From Gemmatimonadales bacterium (GTDB lineage Bacteria > Gemmatimonadota > Gemmatimonadetes > Gemmatimonadales > GWC2-71-9), in the NCBI GenBank assembly GCA_036500345.1, contig DASYCE010000031.1, positions 1 to 64,000 of the forward strand: a stretch of DNA of 64,000 nt, in the 5' to 3' direction. The notes beneath the pieces are model-generated. The model did no database searches. It saw only the letters and a program-made list of their open reading frames with translations, and was not told where the DNA came from. Positions 19,008-25,473 of this stretch are shown piece after piece. Made by a program: the position numbers and the translations under genes. Every line of letters starts with the position of its first letter. Positions within the stretch are counted from its first letter, which is position 1.

Positions 19008-19025
19008 GGCTGATCTTACTCAGCC
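19008..19025 (-). promoter_or_regulatory. Inverted repeat and TAAGAT box abutting the asnS start
   Basis: GGCTGA and TCAGCC pair around a 6 nt spacer directly ahead of the asnS ATG, and the left arm includes the stop codon of the upstream gene. TAAGAT (19013-19018) inside it could be a -10 element for a leaderless asnS message. It could equally be a short terminator for the upstream gene. Confidence 0.3.
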
Positions 19026-20021
19026 GCCATGCTCCAGCGCCAGTCGATCCGCGATCGCCGCCAGATCCTCGGCGTCGCGCCATTGCCGTTCGAGCAGCTT
19101 GAGTTCCCCTTCCATTGCGCGCCGCTCGGTCTCTTCATGCGCCGCCATCTCCAGTGCCAGCCTCACCTCGAACGGCACGTCGCGCAGGATGTACTGCCGC
19201 TGGGTCGCAAAGCGGAGTGGACGGCCCACCACATACTCGAGCAGCCGTTGCTCGCTCCCCGCTGTCTCGAGCAGGCGCGTCGCTTCCGCCACCTGCGCGC
19301 GGGCAGCCGCTTCGTGATCGATCGCCGGGAGGACTCGCCCCAGCGTGGGGAGCAACGCCGCCCCTGCGAAGAGTCCGAGCGTGGGGACGTCCCGGATGCT
19401 GGGCAATGCCGCGCCACCAACGTGTTCCGCACCGCTGCGGTACGGCACTTCGAGCCGCCAGTCGCCGTGACTGTTCGCGCTCAGCGACGCGAGCATGAGC
19501 GCCACGAACGGCACGTCCACCAGCTGGTCGGTCCACGGATCGCGCAGGACACAATGCTGGTGCATGGCGCGCACCGCGCCGCCGGTGACCTGGAAGAATG
19601 GAAGCGAGTCGAACGGTCCGCTCCACAGCGCCGTCATGACCCAGTTCAGCACGCCGGCCGCGTCGGTCTCGGCGCGCGGCATCCGGCGACGGCGGCGCAG
19701 CATCGACCCGTAGCGCCACGCGGCAAACTCCGGTCGCAGCGCCGGACCGATCCGGATCAGGTCGGCGCCGCTCCGGTGGGAGGCCAGGCCAATGTGATCG
19801 GTGGAAAAGCGTGCGCGGGTATCCCGGAAAACCCGCTCGCAACAATCGATCGCTTCGAGACGGGAGTCGAACGGCACGAGGTTCCACTTGACGCACGACG
19901 TGCAGATGATCCAGAGCCGGCCGCGGCCGGCGTCAAAAGCCAGCCTGGATCCCACGGGAAGCGGCTCGATCACCTCGTTCCGCCCAAGATCGGCTTCGCA
20001 GTAAAGGCAGGTGTGATACAC
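19020..20021 (-). CDS. Unrecognised zinc-ribbon protein, paralog A
   Basis: I do not recognise the family. The 333-residue protein starts with a CxxC pair (YHTCLYCEADLG) and a second one near residue 40 (IICTSCVKWNLVPF), forming a zinc ribbon. A conserved block follows: RVFRDTRARFSTDHIGLA, then LIRIGPALRPEFAAWRYG near residue 95. The middle (120-230) has no motif I know. The C-terminus from about 285 is a charged helix (EGELKLLERQWRDAEDLAAIADRL), likely coiled coil. The start is a GTG with a perfect AGGAGG site 6 nt upstream. The N-terminal ~110 and C-terminal ~45 residues match paralog B at 21213-22244; the middles differ. Confidence 0.75.
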   Translation of the reverse strand: MYHTCLYCEADLGRNEVIEPLPVGSRLAFDAGRGRLWIICTSCVKWNLVPFDSRLEAIDCCERVFRDTRARFSTDHIGLASHRSGADLIRIGPALRPEFAAWRYGSMLRRRRRMPRAETDAAGVLNWVMTALWSGPFDSLPFFQVTGGAVRAMHQHCVLRDPWTDQLVDVPFVALMLASLSANSHGDWRLEVPYRSGAEHVGGAALPSIRDVPTLGLFAGAALLPTLGRVLPAIDHEAAARAQVAEATRLLETAGSEQRLLEYVVGRPLRFATQRQYILRDVPFEVRLALEMAAHEETERRAMEGELKLLERQWRDAEDLAAIADRLALEHGG

Positions 20022-20076
20022 GGCGCACCTCCTGATCGAACATCCTGCCCGGAGATATCGTGGCGCTGGCGCTCGC

Positions 20077-20092
20077 GTTACACATAGGTAAC
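20077..20092. promoter_or_regulatory. Short palindrome upstream of zinc-ribbon paralog A
   Basis: GTTAC and GTAAC form an inverted repeat with a 6 bp spacer, about 56 bp before the GTG of paralog A, in the 109 bp gap to the DUF3175 gene. It could be an operator or part of the promoter. I see no confident -35/-10 pair near it. Confidence 0.3.
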
Positions 20093-20130
20093 AGCGGGAT
20101 GACAGTAGGTCGGCCGCGGCGCGCCGGCAT

Positions 20131-20466
20131 TCAATGCCGTGGCTTCGCCTCGCGCACCGGGCGGTGGTAGAGGTCCCGGAGTTCGTCCTTGGCCCGCTCG
20201 AGGCGGCGTCGTTGCCGCGCCGCGAGCTGCGTCCCTGCGCGATTGATGTAGTAGGTGAGCATCGACATCGCCGACTGATAGGAGCCGGACTTGCGGCGCG
20301 AGCTCCGGTCGGCGGAACGCTTCAGTGACCGGGCAATAGCCCGCGGATCCGTGAGCGCAAAGACTCCCTTATCAAGATCGAGCGCGTCGCTCGTCTCGTG
20401 GACCTGCTGCGACCACCGCGCCTTGCTCGTCGTCGCTCTCGCCATGGCTCTCGCTCTCACCGTCAT
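20131..20466 (-). CDS. DUF3175-family protein
   Basis: A basic protein of 111 residues from ATG 20466, or 104 from ATG 20445; both starts are possible and neither has a strong ribosome site. The core matches DUF3175: ARWSQQVHETSDALDLDKGV, then DPRAIARSLKRSADRSSRRK, then SAMSMLTYYINRAGTQLAA and a Lys/Arg-rich helix ending in DELRDLYHRP. The family is seen in soil bacteria and has no established activity; the high Arg/Lys content suggests nucleic acid contact, which is only inference. It diverges from the DUF892 gene across about 200 bp. Confidence 0.78.
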   Translation of the reverse strand: MTVRARAMARATTSKARWSQQVHETSDALDLDKGVFALTDPRAIARSLKRSADRSSRRKSGSYQSAMSMLTYYINRAGTQLAARQRRRLERAKDELRDLYHRPVREAKPRH

Positions 20467-20477
20467 GACTGCCCATC

Positions 20478-20496
20478 CTCGTCGAGAAACGACGAG
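20478..20496. repeat. Hairpin in the leader of the DUF3175 gene
   Basis: CTCGTCG and CGACGAG pair perfectly (7 bp) around a 5 nt loop, 12 nt upstream of ATG 20466. It lies in the divergent intergenic region with DUF892 and could be an operator or a 5' leader hairpin. Confidence 0.3.
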
Positions 20497-20668
20497 TGAT
20501 ATCAATGGGACCACACTCGCGCGGCATCGGGAATTCGACGCGCCGGCAAGAGGCGAGTGAGAGCGCACCTTCATTCAACTTCTGCTGTGCACCGGAACAA
20601 TTTCGCCTCGTCCCATTCGCACGTGATGTGCCGCATCGACCTTCCACATTCACTACCAGGAGCCGACC

Positions 20669-21172
20669 ATGATGGGACCGCTGCACGAGATGTTTCTCGA
20701 CGAGTTGCGCGAGATGTACGACGCCGAGGAACAGCTGACCAAGGCACTGCCAAAGATGGTGAAGACGGCGACACACCCGGAGCTCCGGGACGCATTCGAA
20801 AGCCATCTCGAAGAGACGAAGGGGCACTACGAACGGCTGGAACGCGCGCTGGAAATGCTCGGCGAAAAGGCGAAGGGCGACACCTGCGAAGCGATGAAGG
20901 GATTGGTCAAGGAGGGTGGCGCCATCATCGATGAAAAGGGTGACATGCCCGACGCCGTCGTTGATGCCGGCCTGATCGCAGCCGGCCAGAAGGTCGAGCA
21001 CTACGAGATCGCGTCCTACGGGACGCTGATCACCTGGGCACGGATGATGGGGCACGACGAAGTCGCCCAGCTCCTCGAACAGACCCTCTCCGAAGAGAAG
21101 GCCGCCGACGAAAAGCTCAACGCGCTGGCGGAGCACGGGATCAATCAGCAGGCGATGGCGAGCGCCGCCTGA
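20669..21172 (+). CDS. DUF892/YciF ferritin-like protein
   Basis: A 167-residue helical protein of the DUF892 (YciE/YciF) group, which has a ferritin-like four-helix bundle. MFLDELREMYDAEEQLTKAL, HLEETKGHYERLERAL and EHYEIASYGTLITWA carry the Glu/His residues that would form a di-metal centre: E in DAEEQL, E in ETKGHYERLE, E-H-Y-E near residue 110. Members are often induced by envelope or osmotic stress. The ATG has an AGGAG site 6 nt upstream. It is one of few plus-strand genes here, convergent with zinc-ribbon paralog B and divergent from DUF3175, a pairing common among stress-associated small genes. Confidence 0.88.
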   Translation: MMGPLHEMFLDELREMYDAEEQLTKALPKMVKTATHPELRDAFESHLEETKGHYERLERALEMLGEKAKGDTCEAMKGLVKEGGAIIDEKGDMPDAVVDAGLIAAGQKVEHYEIASYGTLITWARMMGHDEVAQLLEQTLSEEKAADEKLNALAEHGINQQAMASAA

Positions 21173-21180
21173 TGGACCAC

Positions 21181-21206
21181 GGGGCCGCCGGATCCCCGGC
21201 GGCCCC
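21181..21206. terminator. Bidirectional hairpin between DUF892 and zinc-ribbon paralog B
   Basis: An 11 bp perfect stem (ggggccgccgg / ccggcggcccc) with a 4 nt loop fills the 40 bp gap between two convergent genes, 8 nt after one stop and 6 nt before the other. There is no T-run on either side, but stem strength and position support termination of both transcripts. Confidence 0.65.
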
Positions 21207-21212
21207 TGCAGC

Positions 21213-22244
21213 CTACTTGCGGGCCTTCAGTGCGTCGAGCTGCGAGTCGACGCCGCCGGTCGTCAGCCCATCGGCGATCGCCGCGAGTCGATCCGCCTCG
21301 CGCCACTGACGTTCCAACAGCCGCAGCTCCCCTTCGAGCCACCGCCGCTCGGCATCCTCGTTGGCCAGCATCTCGAGTGCGAGCCGCGGCTCCGCGCTGA
21401 GCTTCGAGAGCTTGCCGAGGGCGCGTCCATGATCGCTCCATTCCAGGCGCGCCTTGGTCACCAGCGATTCGAGCGTGATGTGCCGCTCGACCAGTTCCAC
21501 GGCACCGCGCACCTGGTTACGCGAGCCCGCCGTGCCGGCAATGACCGGAAGGACGTGCCCCAGTGCCGCAACGGCATCCGCATTGGTGAGGAGAATTTTC
21601 TCCTCGATCTTCTTGCCGCGAGTCCACTTGCCCTGCAGGCCGACGCGTGCCGGGACCATGAGGCCCCAGCTTGCCGGTGGACCCTCCACACGTTGCAATC
21701 GCGATTGCTTGACATCGGCCCGGGTCAGCGTGAGCGGTTCGCCACCCTCAGGGACAAATCGCGTCGCGATGCGATGGCGCTCCAGCGACTGAAACGCCCC
21801 CTGCATCAGGAACTGCAATCCTCCGACGCTCCCCGCCAGCACCTGAAGTCCGATCATGCCGCCGACAATCGCGACGCCCGCGGTGGCACCGATCACGATG
21901 TTGCGCCGCCGGCGCGACGCAAAGCGATCACCGTAGCGCCACGCCGCAAACTCCGGGCGCAGCGCGGCACCGATCCGGATCAGCTCGAGTTCACCGCGGA
22001 CACGCGCGAGGCCAATGTTGTCGGTGGAGAAGCGCGTGTGCGTGTCGCGGAAGATCCGTTCACATGCATCGATCGTCTCGAGGCGATTCTCGAACGGAAC
22101 GAGGTTCCACCGCGCGCACGAGGGACAGACGACCCACAATCTTCCCTGCGCCGCATCGAACGCGAGCCTGCGCCCGACCGGAAGGAGCTCCAGGACGTCG
22201 TTGGCGCCGAGCTGGTGCGTGCAGTAGAGACAGGTCGAGTACAC
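21213..22244 (-). CDS. Unrecognised zinc-ribbon membrane protein, paralog B
   Basis: A 343-residue paralog of the protein at 19020-20021. It has the same CxxC pairs (YSTCLYCTHQLG and VVCPSCARWNLVPF near residue 40), then RIFRDTHTRFSTDNIGLA and LIRIGAALRPEFAAWRYG. Unlike paralog A it then has RRRR followed by a hydrophobic stretch (IVIGATAGVAIVGGMIGLQVL, residues ~115-138) that looks like one membrane helix, so the zinc ribbon would be cytosolic. The C-terminal LEMLANEDAERRWLEGELRL, LLERQWREADRLAAIADGL helix matches A closely. The start is GTG without a ribosome site; it lies 36 nt after the short paralog C. Function unknown. Confidence 0.75.
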   Translation of the reverse strand: MYSTCLYCTHQLGANDVLELLPVGRRLAFDAAQGRLWVVCPSCARWNLVPFENRLETIDACERIFRDTHTRFSTDNIGLARVRGELELIRIGAALRPEFAAWRYGDRFASRRRRNIVIGATAGVAIVGGMIGLQVLAGSVGGLQFLMQGAFQSLERHRIATRFVPEGGEPLTLTRADVKQSRLQRVEGPPASWGLMVPARVGLQGKWTRGKKIEEKILLTNADAVAALGHVLPVIAGTAGSRNQVRGAVELVERHITLESLVTKARLEWSDHGRALGKLSKLSAEPRLALEMLANEDAERRWLEGELRLLERQWREADRLAAIADGLTTGGVDSQLDALKARK

Positions 22245-22280
22245 GCAGGAAAGTAAGGCGGCGGCGCGTGAACGGCGCTA

Positions 22281-22415
22281 CTATCCGGTCTCCTTCTCGA
22301 ACCGTTCGTAAACCTCGCGCCTCGCGCTCGGTCTGATCCGCCGGCCAACCGGCAGCGTGTCCAGGACGTCGTTGCGCCCCATGTCCCGATGGCAGTACAG
22401 GCAGGTCGAATACAT
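22281..22415 (-). CDS. Short zinc-ribbon paralog C (44 residues), possibly decayed
   Basis: A small frame whose first 27 residues, MYSTCLYCHRDMGRNDVLDT then LPVGRRI, are nearly the same as paralogs A and B. The match stops abruptly. The remaining 17 residues (RPSARREVYERFEKETG) are unrelated and end at TAG, so the second CxxC half of the ribbon is missing. The ATG overlaps the recG stop by 4 nt (ATGA), as in a living gene. It may be a truncated duplicate, or a small functional peptide that coordinates metal as a dimer. It precedes paralog B in the same direction. Confidence 0.6.
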   Translation of the reverse strand: MYSTCLYCHRDMGRNDVLDTLPVGRRIRPSARREVYERFEKETG

Positions 22416-24478
22416 CAGCCGACCCGGAAGAGGATCTCGGCCCGGGGATAGCGCGCCAGTGCCCGTTCCCGCAGCGCACGGTTCTCCCGTTTCGCCAGTA
22501 GCGGGTCGTCCTCGAGCACCGCTCGCGCCAGCGCGCGTGCTTCCGCGAGGAGATCGTTGTCGTCGGGAAAGCGCGCAATGCGGAAGTCGATGGCCCCCGA
22601 CTGCTGCGCGCCGAGCAGGTCGCCGTGACGCCGCTCCTCGAGATCGAGCTCGGCGATCCGGAAGCCGTCATCCGTCTGTGCGAATGCCCGCAACCGTTCC
22701 GGTACCTGCGTCGATGCGGTGAGCAGGATGCAGTGCGATTCGCGCTCGCCGCGTCCCACCCGCCCGCGCAGCTGGTGCAACTGCGCCAGCCCGAATCGCT
22801 CCGGATGTTCGATCACCATGACACTGGCGTTCGGCACGTCGATTCCGACCTCGATGACCGTCGTCGCCACCAGCACCATGACCTCGCCGTCGCGAAAGCG
22901 CCGCATCACGGCATCGCGCTCCGGTGGTTTCAGCCGGCCGTGCACCAGCCCTACGACCACGTCGGGCCATTGCGAGGTGAGCAGCGCCGCCATCGTCTCG
23001 GCAGCCCGCAAGTCGGCGCGCTCGGACTCTTCGATCACCGGAAGGACGATGTACGCCTGTCCCCCGTCGCGGACCGCCGCGCGCACGAACTCGAAAACCC
23101 GGTTGCGGTGCGCCGGCGTGCGCAGCGAGGTGCGAATCCGGCCGCGTCCCGGCGGCTTCGCCTTCAGCACCGAGGCATCGAGATCGCCGAATCGCGTCAG
23201 CGCGAGCGAGCGCGGAATCGGAGTCGCGGTCAGCAGCAGCACGTCGGGTGCATCGCCCTTGTGCATCAGCGCGGCCCGCTGCTCGACGCCGAAGCGGTGT
23301 TGTTCGTCGATGACCACCAGGCCGAGTCGCTGAAACGCCACCTGATCCTGCACCAGCGCGTGGGTGCCGATCGCGATCCGCGTCTCGCCATCGGCCAGAC
23401 GCGACCGCGCCGCCCGCTTGTCCGCCGCGCCAAGCCTTCCCAGCAACAGCTCGGGCACGACGCCGAGCGGCGCCACGAGCCGCGAAATCGAGCCGTAATG
23501 CTGCTCGGCAAGGAGCTCCGTTGGCGCCATCAACGCCGCCTGATAGCCGTTCTCGAGTGCCAGGAGCATCGCGAACAGCGCCACGACCGTCTTGCCGGTC
23601 CCCACATCGCCCATCAGCAACCGGTGCATCCGCTCGTGCTTCGTCATGTCGTCGAAGATCTCGCGGATCGCCTGCTTCTGGTCGGTCGTCAACTCCCACG
23701 GAAGATGTTCGCGCAGCGGCGTCGTCAGCGTGCGGCGGATTTCGAATTGTGTGCCCCGCTGGCCGTGCCGTGCGACGGCGCGCGCCCGCGCCAGCATCAG
23801 CTGCAGATCGAGGAGCTCATCGACGGCGAGGCGGCGGCGGCCGAGTTCCGCGGCAGCCACGGTGGTGGGACGATGCACCGCGAAGAGCGCATCGCGGACC
23901 GACGGCAGCGCAAACCGCTGGCGCAACGCGTCAGGCAGGAGATCAGCCGCCAGCGCCGCCATCGCGTCAAGATGCTGCGTGATGACGGCACGAATCTGCT
24001 TGTGCGACAGCCCCTCGGTCGCGGGGTAGACCGGAATCACCCGCCCTTCGGACTCGACGTCATCCGCGTCGCCCAGCATGACAAGTTCGCGTGGCGCCAT
24101 CTGCCTGCCATGGTAGAATCGCACCGGCCCGGCGACCAGGACGAGCTGCCCCGGCACGACCACCCGGTCGAGGAACGCCTGCCCCGGCCAGGCACACTCC
24201 AGTGTGCCGCTGGCGTCGCGCAGCACGGCGTGGAAGATCCGCAGCCCTTTGCGCGTCGGAAGCACGCCCGTACTGACCACGGTCCCGACGCACGCGACGT
24301 CATCGCCGACGCGGACGCGGGCGAGCGGCGTCACCGTCGATGCGTCGATGTAGCGGTGCGGCAGGTGGAAGAGGAGGTCCTGCACCGTGGCCACGCCGAG
24401 CCGTTCGAACGCGTGCGCGCGCTTCTCCCCGATCCCCTTGAGGAATTGCACCGGCGTGTCGAGACGGAGTGGGGGCAC
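22415..24478 (-). CDS. recG: ATP-dependent DNA helicase RecG
   Basis: Branch-migrating helicase that remodels stalled forks and recombination intermediates. The 687 residues show the N-terminal wedge/OB domain (about 1-250). Walker A is RLLMGDVGTGKTVVALFA near residue 290, followed by MAPTELLAEQHY. The DExH box VIDEQHRFGVEQRAAL is near 390 and LLLTATPIPRSLALT follows. The C-terminal helicase domain ends with the TRG-type wedge region. The start is GTG 24478; a weak purine tract but no clear ribosome site precedes it. It diverges from the toxin-antitoxin operon across 84 bp containing two palindromes. Complete and canonical. Confidence 0.95.
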   Translation of the reverse strand: MPPLRLDTPVQFLKGIGEKRAHAFERLGVATVQDLLFHLPHRYIDASTVTPLARVRVGDDVACVGTVVSTGVLPTRKGLRIFHAVLRDASGTLECAWPGQAFLDRVVVPGQLVLVAGPVRFYHGRQMAPRELVMLGDADDVESEGRVIPVYPATEGLSHKQIRAVITQHLDAMAALAADLLPDALRQRFALPSVRDALFAVHRPTTVAAAELGRRRLAVDELLDLQLMLARARAVARHGQRGTQFEIRRTLTTPLREHLPWELTTDQKQAIREIFDDMTKHERMHRLLMGDVGTGKTVVALFAMLLALENGYQAALMAPTELLAEQHYGSISRLVAPLGVVPELLLGRLGAADKRAARSRLADGETRIAIGTHALVQDQVAFQRLGLVVIDEQHRFGVEQRAALMHKGDAPDVLLLTATPIPRSLALTRFGDLDASVLKAKPPGRGRIRTSLRTPAHRNRVFEFVRAAVRDGGQAYIVLPVIEESERADLRAAETMAALLTSQWPDVVVGLVHGRLKPPERDAVMRRFRDGEVMVLVATTVIEVGIDVPNASVMVIEHPERFGLAQLHQLRGRVGRGERESHCILLTASTQVPERLRAFAQTDDGFRIAELDLEERRHGDLLGAQQSGAIDFRIARFPDDNDLLAEARALARAVLEDDPLLAKRENRALRERALARYPRAEILFRVG

Positions 24479-24518
24479 CCCGAAAACTACAGGGCCTCGC
24501 CGGGATTGCGCGGTCGCG

Positions 24519-24530
24519 ACTCATTTGAGT
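24519..24530. promoter_or_regulatory. Operator-like palindrome 1 upstream of the antitoxin gene
   Basis: ACTCATTTGAGT is an inverted repeat of 5 bp arms around TT. It shares the core TCATTTGA with the second palindrome 22 bp away (centre to centre), i.e. two helical turns, as expected for two dimers bound on the same face. Probable autoregulatory site for the Xre-type antitoxin; it could also affect divergent recG. Confidence 0.6.
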
Positions 24531-24540
24531 AATTTCAAAG

Positions 24541-24552
24541 CGTCATTTGACG
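24541..24552. promoter_or_regulatory. Operator-like palindrome 2 upstream of the antitoxin gene
   Basis: CGTCATTTGACG is an inverted repeat of 5 bp arms around TT, with the same TCATTTGA core as palindrome 1. It ends 10 nt before the antitoxin ATG, so a bound repressor would block initiation. Autoregulation by the antitoxin is the simplest reading, known for RES-Xre modules as a family. Confidence 0.6.
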
Positions 24553-24562
24553 GGATGGCCCG

Positions 24563-25000
24563 ATGGCGTCAACAGTAGCTTCGTTCCTCGGCGGGCGGCG
24601 GGTGCTTCGCGAATCGGTCACTTCCGACCTCCAGCTCGCCGCCCTGGTCCGCGCCGGACTCCCCGCCGGATCGCTCGACCACGTCCTCGACGAGCTCTCC
24701 CCCTCCGTCGCACCGCAGGCCGACATCTACCGCGTGGTCGGCAACGCCCGGACGCTGCAGCGGAAGCGGACGGCGAAGACCAGGCTCTCCCCCGACGAAT
24801 CCGATCGTCTCGCGCGGCTGGCCCGCATCGTCCTCCGCACCGAAGCGGCACTGGGGAGCACCCCGGCGGCGCACCACTGGCTCGCCCGGCCCAATCGCGC
24901 CCTCGCGGGCAAGACCCCGCTGTCGCTGCTCGACAGCGACGCCGGCTCGCTGGCGGTCGAGCAGGTCCTCGGCCGGATCGAACACGGCGTCTACAGCTGA
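24563..25000 (+). CDS. Xre/MbcA/ParS-family antitoxin of a RES-Xre module
   Basis: A 145-residue antitoxin. The N-terminal half is a helix-turn-helix (LVRAGLPAGSLDHVLDEL, about residues 28-46) in the style of Xre antitoxins. The C-terminal half is the toxin-binding MbcA/ParS domain, with the conserved HHWLARPNRALAGKTPLSLL and a terminal EQVLGRIEHGVYS that occludes the toxin active site. The toxin gene follows 4 nt downstream, giving the usual antitoxin-first order. Two matching palindromes just upstream are the likely DNA targets. No clear ribosome site is seen before the ATG. Confidence 0.92.
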   Translation: MASTVASFLGGRRVLRESVTSDLQLAALVRAGLPAGSLDHVLDELSPSVAPQADIYRVVGNARTLQRKRTAKTRLSPDESDRLARLARIVLRTEAALGSTPAAHHWLARPNRALAGKTPLSLLDSDAGSLAVEQVLGRIEHGVYS

Positions 25001-25004
25001 TCCG

Positions 25005-25460
25005 ATGCTCTGCCATCGGATCTGCCGGCGCCGGCATCGGGCCCTCGACGGCGAAGGGGCCCGCCTCTACGGCGGTCGATGGAATTCACCCGGTCTGCCG
25101 GCGCTCTACACCTCGTCGACGATCGCCCTTGCCGCCCTCGAATACCTCGTCCACCTCGACAGTGACGAGGCGCCGCACGACCTCATCGCCACTCGCATCG
25201 ACGTCCCCGACGACCTCCCGGTCACGACCATCGAGCCGAAATCCCTTCCGGCACGCTGGTACCGCTACCCGGGCCCGGCGGCGTGCCGTGCGATGGGCGA
25301 TGCGTGGCTTCGCGAGGGAAAGACCGCGGTCCTCTGCGTGCCGTCCGCGCCGGTACCCGAGGAGTGGAACTACCTCATCAATCCGCGCCACCCTGATTTC
25401 CCCAGAATTCGCCGCGCCGGTGCCCGCGCCTTCGCCTTCGATCAACGACTGATCCGCTGA
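25005..25460 (+). CDS. RES-domain toxin (NAD+-degrading family)
   Basis: A 151-residue RES toxin. The family was named for conserved Arg, Glu and Ser residues, and characterised members deplete NAD+ by phosphorolysis or hydrolysis. Visible features are the N-terminal Arg (LCHRICRRRH), the GARLYGGRWNSPGLPALYTS block near residues 18-40, and the Glu in IALAALEYLVHL near residue 48. A Ser lies in CVPSAPVPEEWNYLINP near residue 115. All key positions look intact, so the toxin is probably active. It follows its antitoxin by 4 nt and converges on a symporter gene 13 nt away. Confidence 0.9.
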   Translation: MLCHRICRRRHRALDGEGARLYGGRWNSPGLPALYTSSTIALAALEYLVHLDSDEAPHDLIATRIDVPDDLPVTTIEPKSLPARWYRYPGPAACRAMGDAWLREGKTAVLCVPSAPVPEEWNYLINPRHPDFPRIRRAGARAFAFDQRLIR

Positions 25461-25473
25461 CCGATCGACACCA

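Noticed and set aside
20594-20612. GGAAC...GTC sequence upstream of the DUF892 gene, like an ECF sigma promoter
   Set aside because: The spacing between the two elements is about 11 nt, too short for known ECF promoters (15-17 nt).
22625-24532. 635-codon plus-strand frame opposite recG
   Set aside because: Antisense to the intact recG coding region, with His/Arg-rich composition and no recognisable domain.
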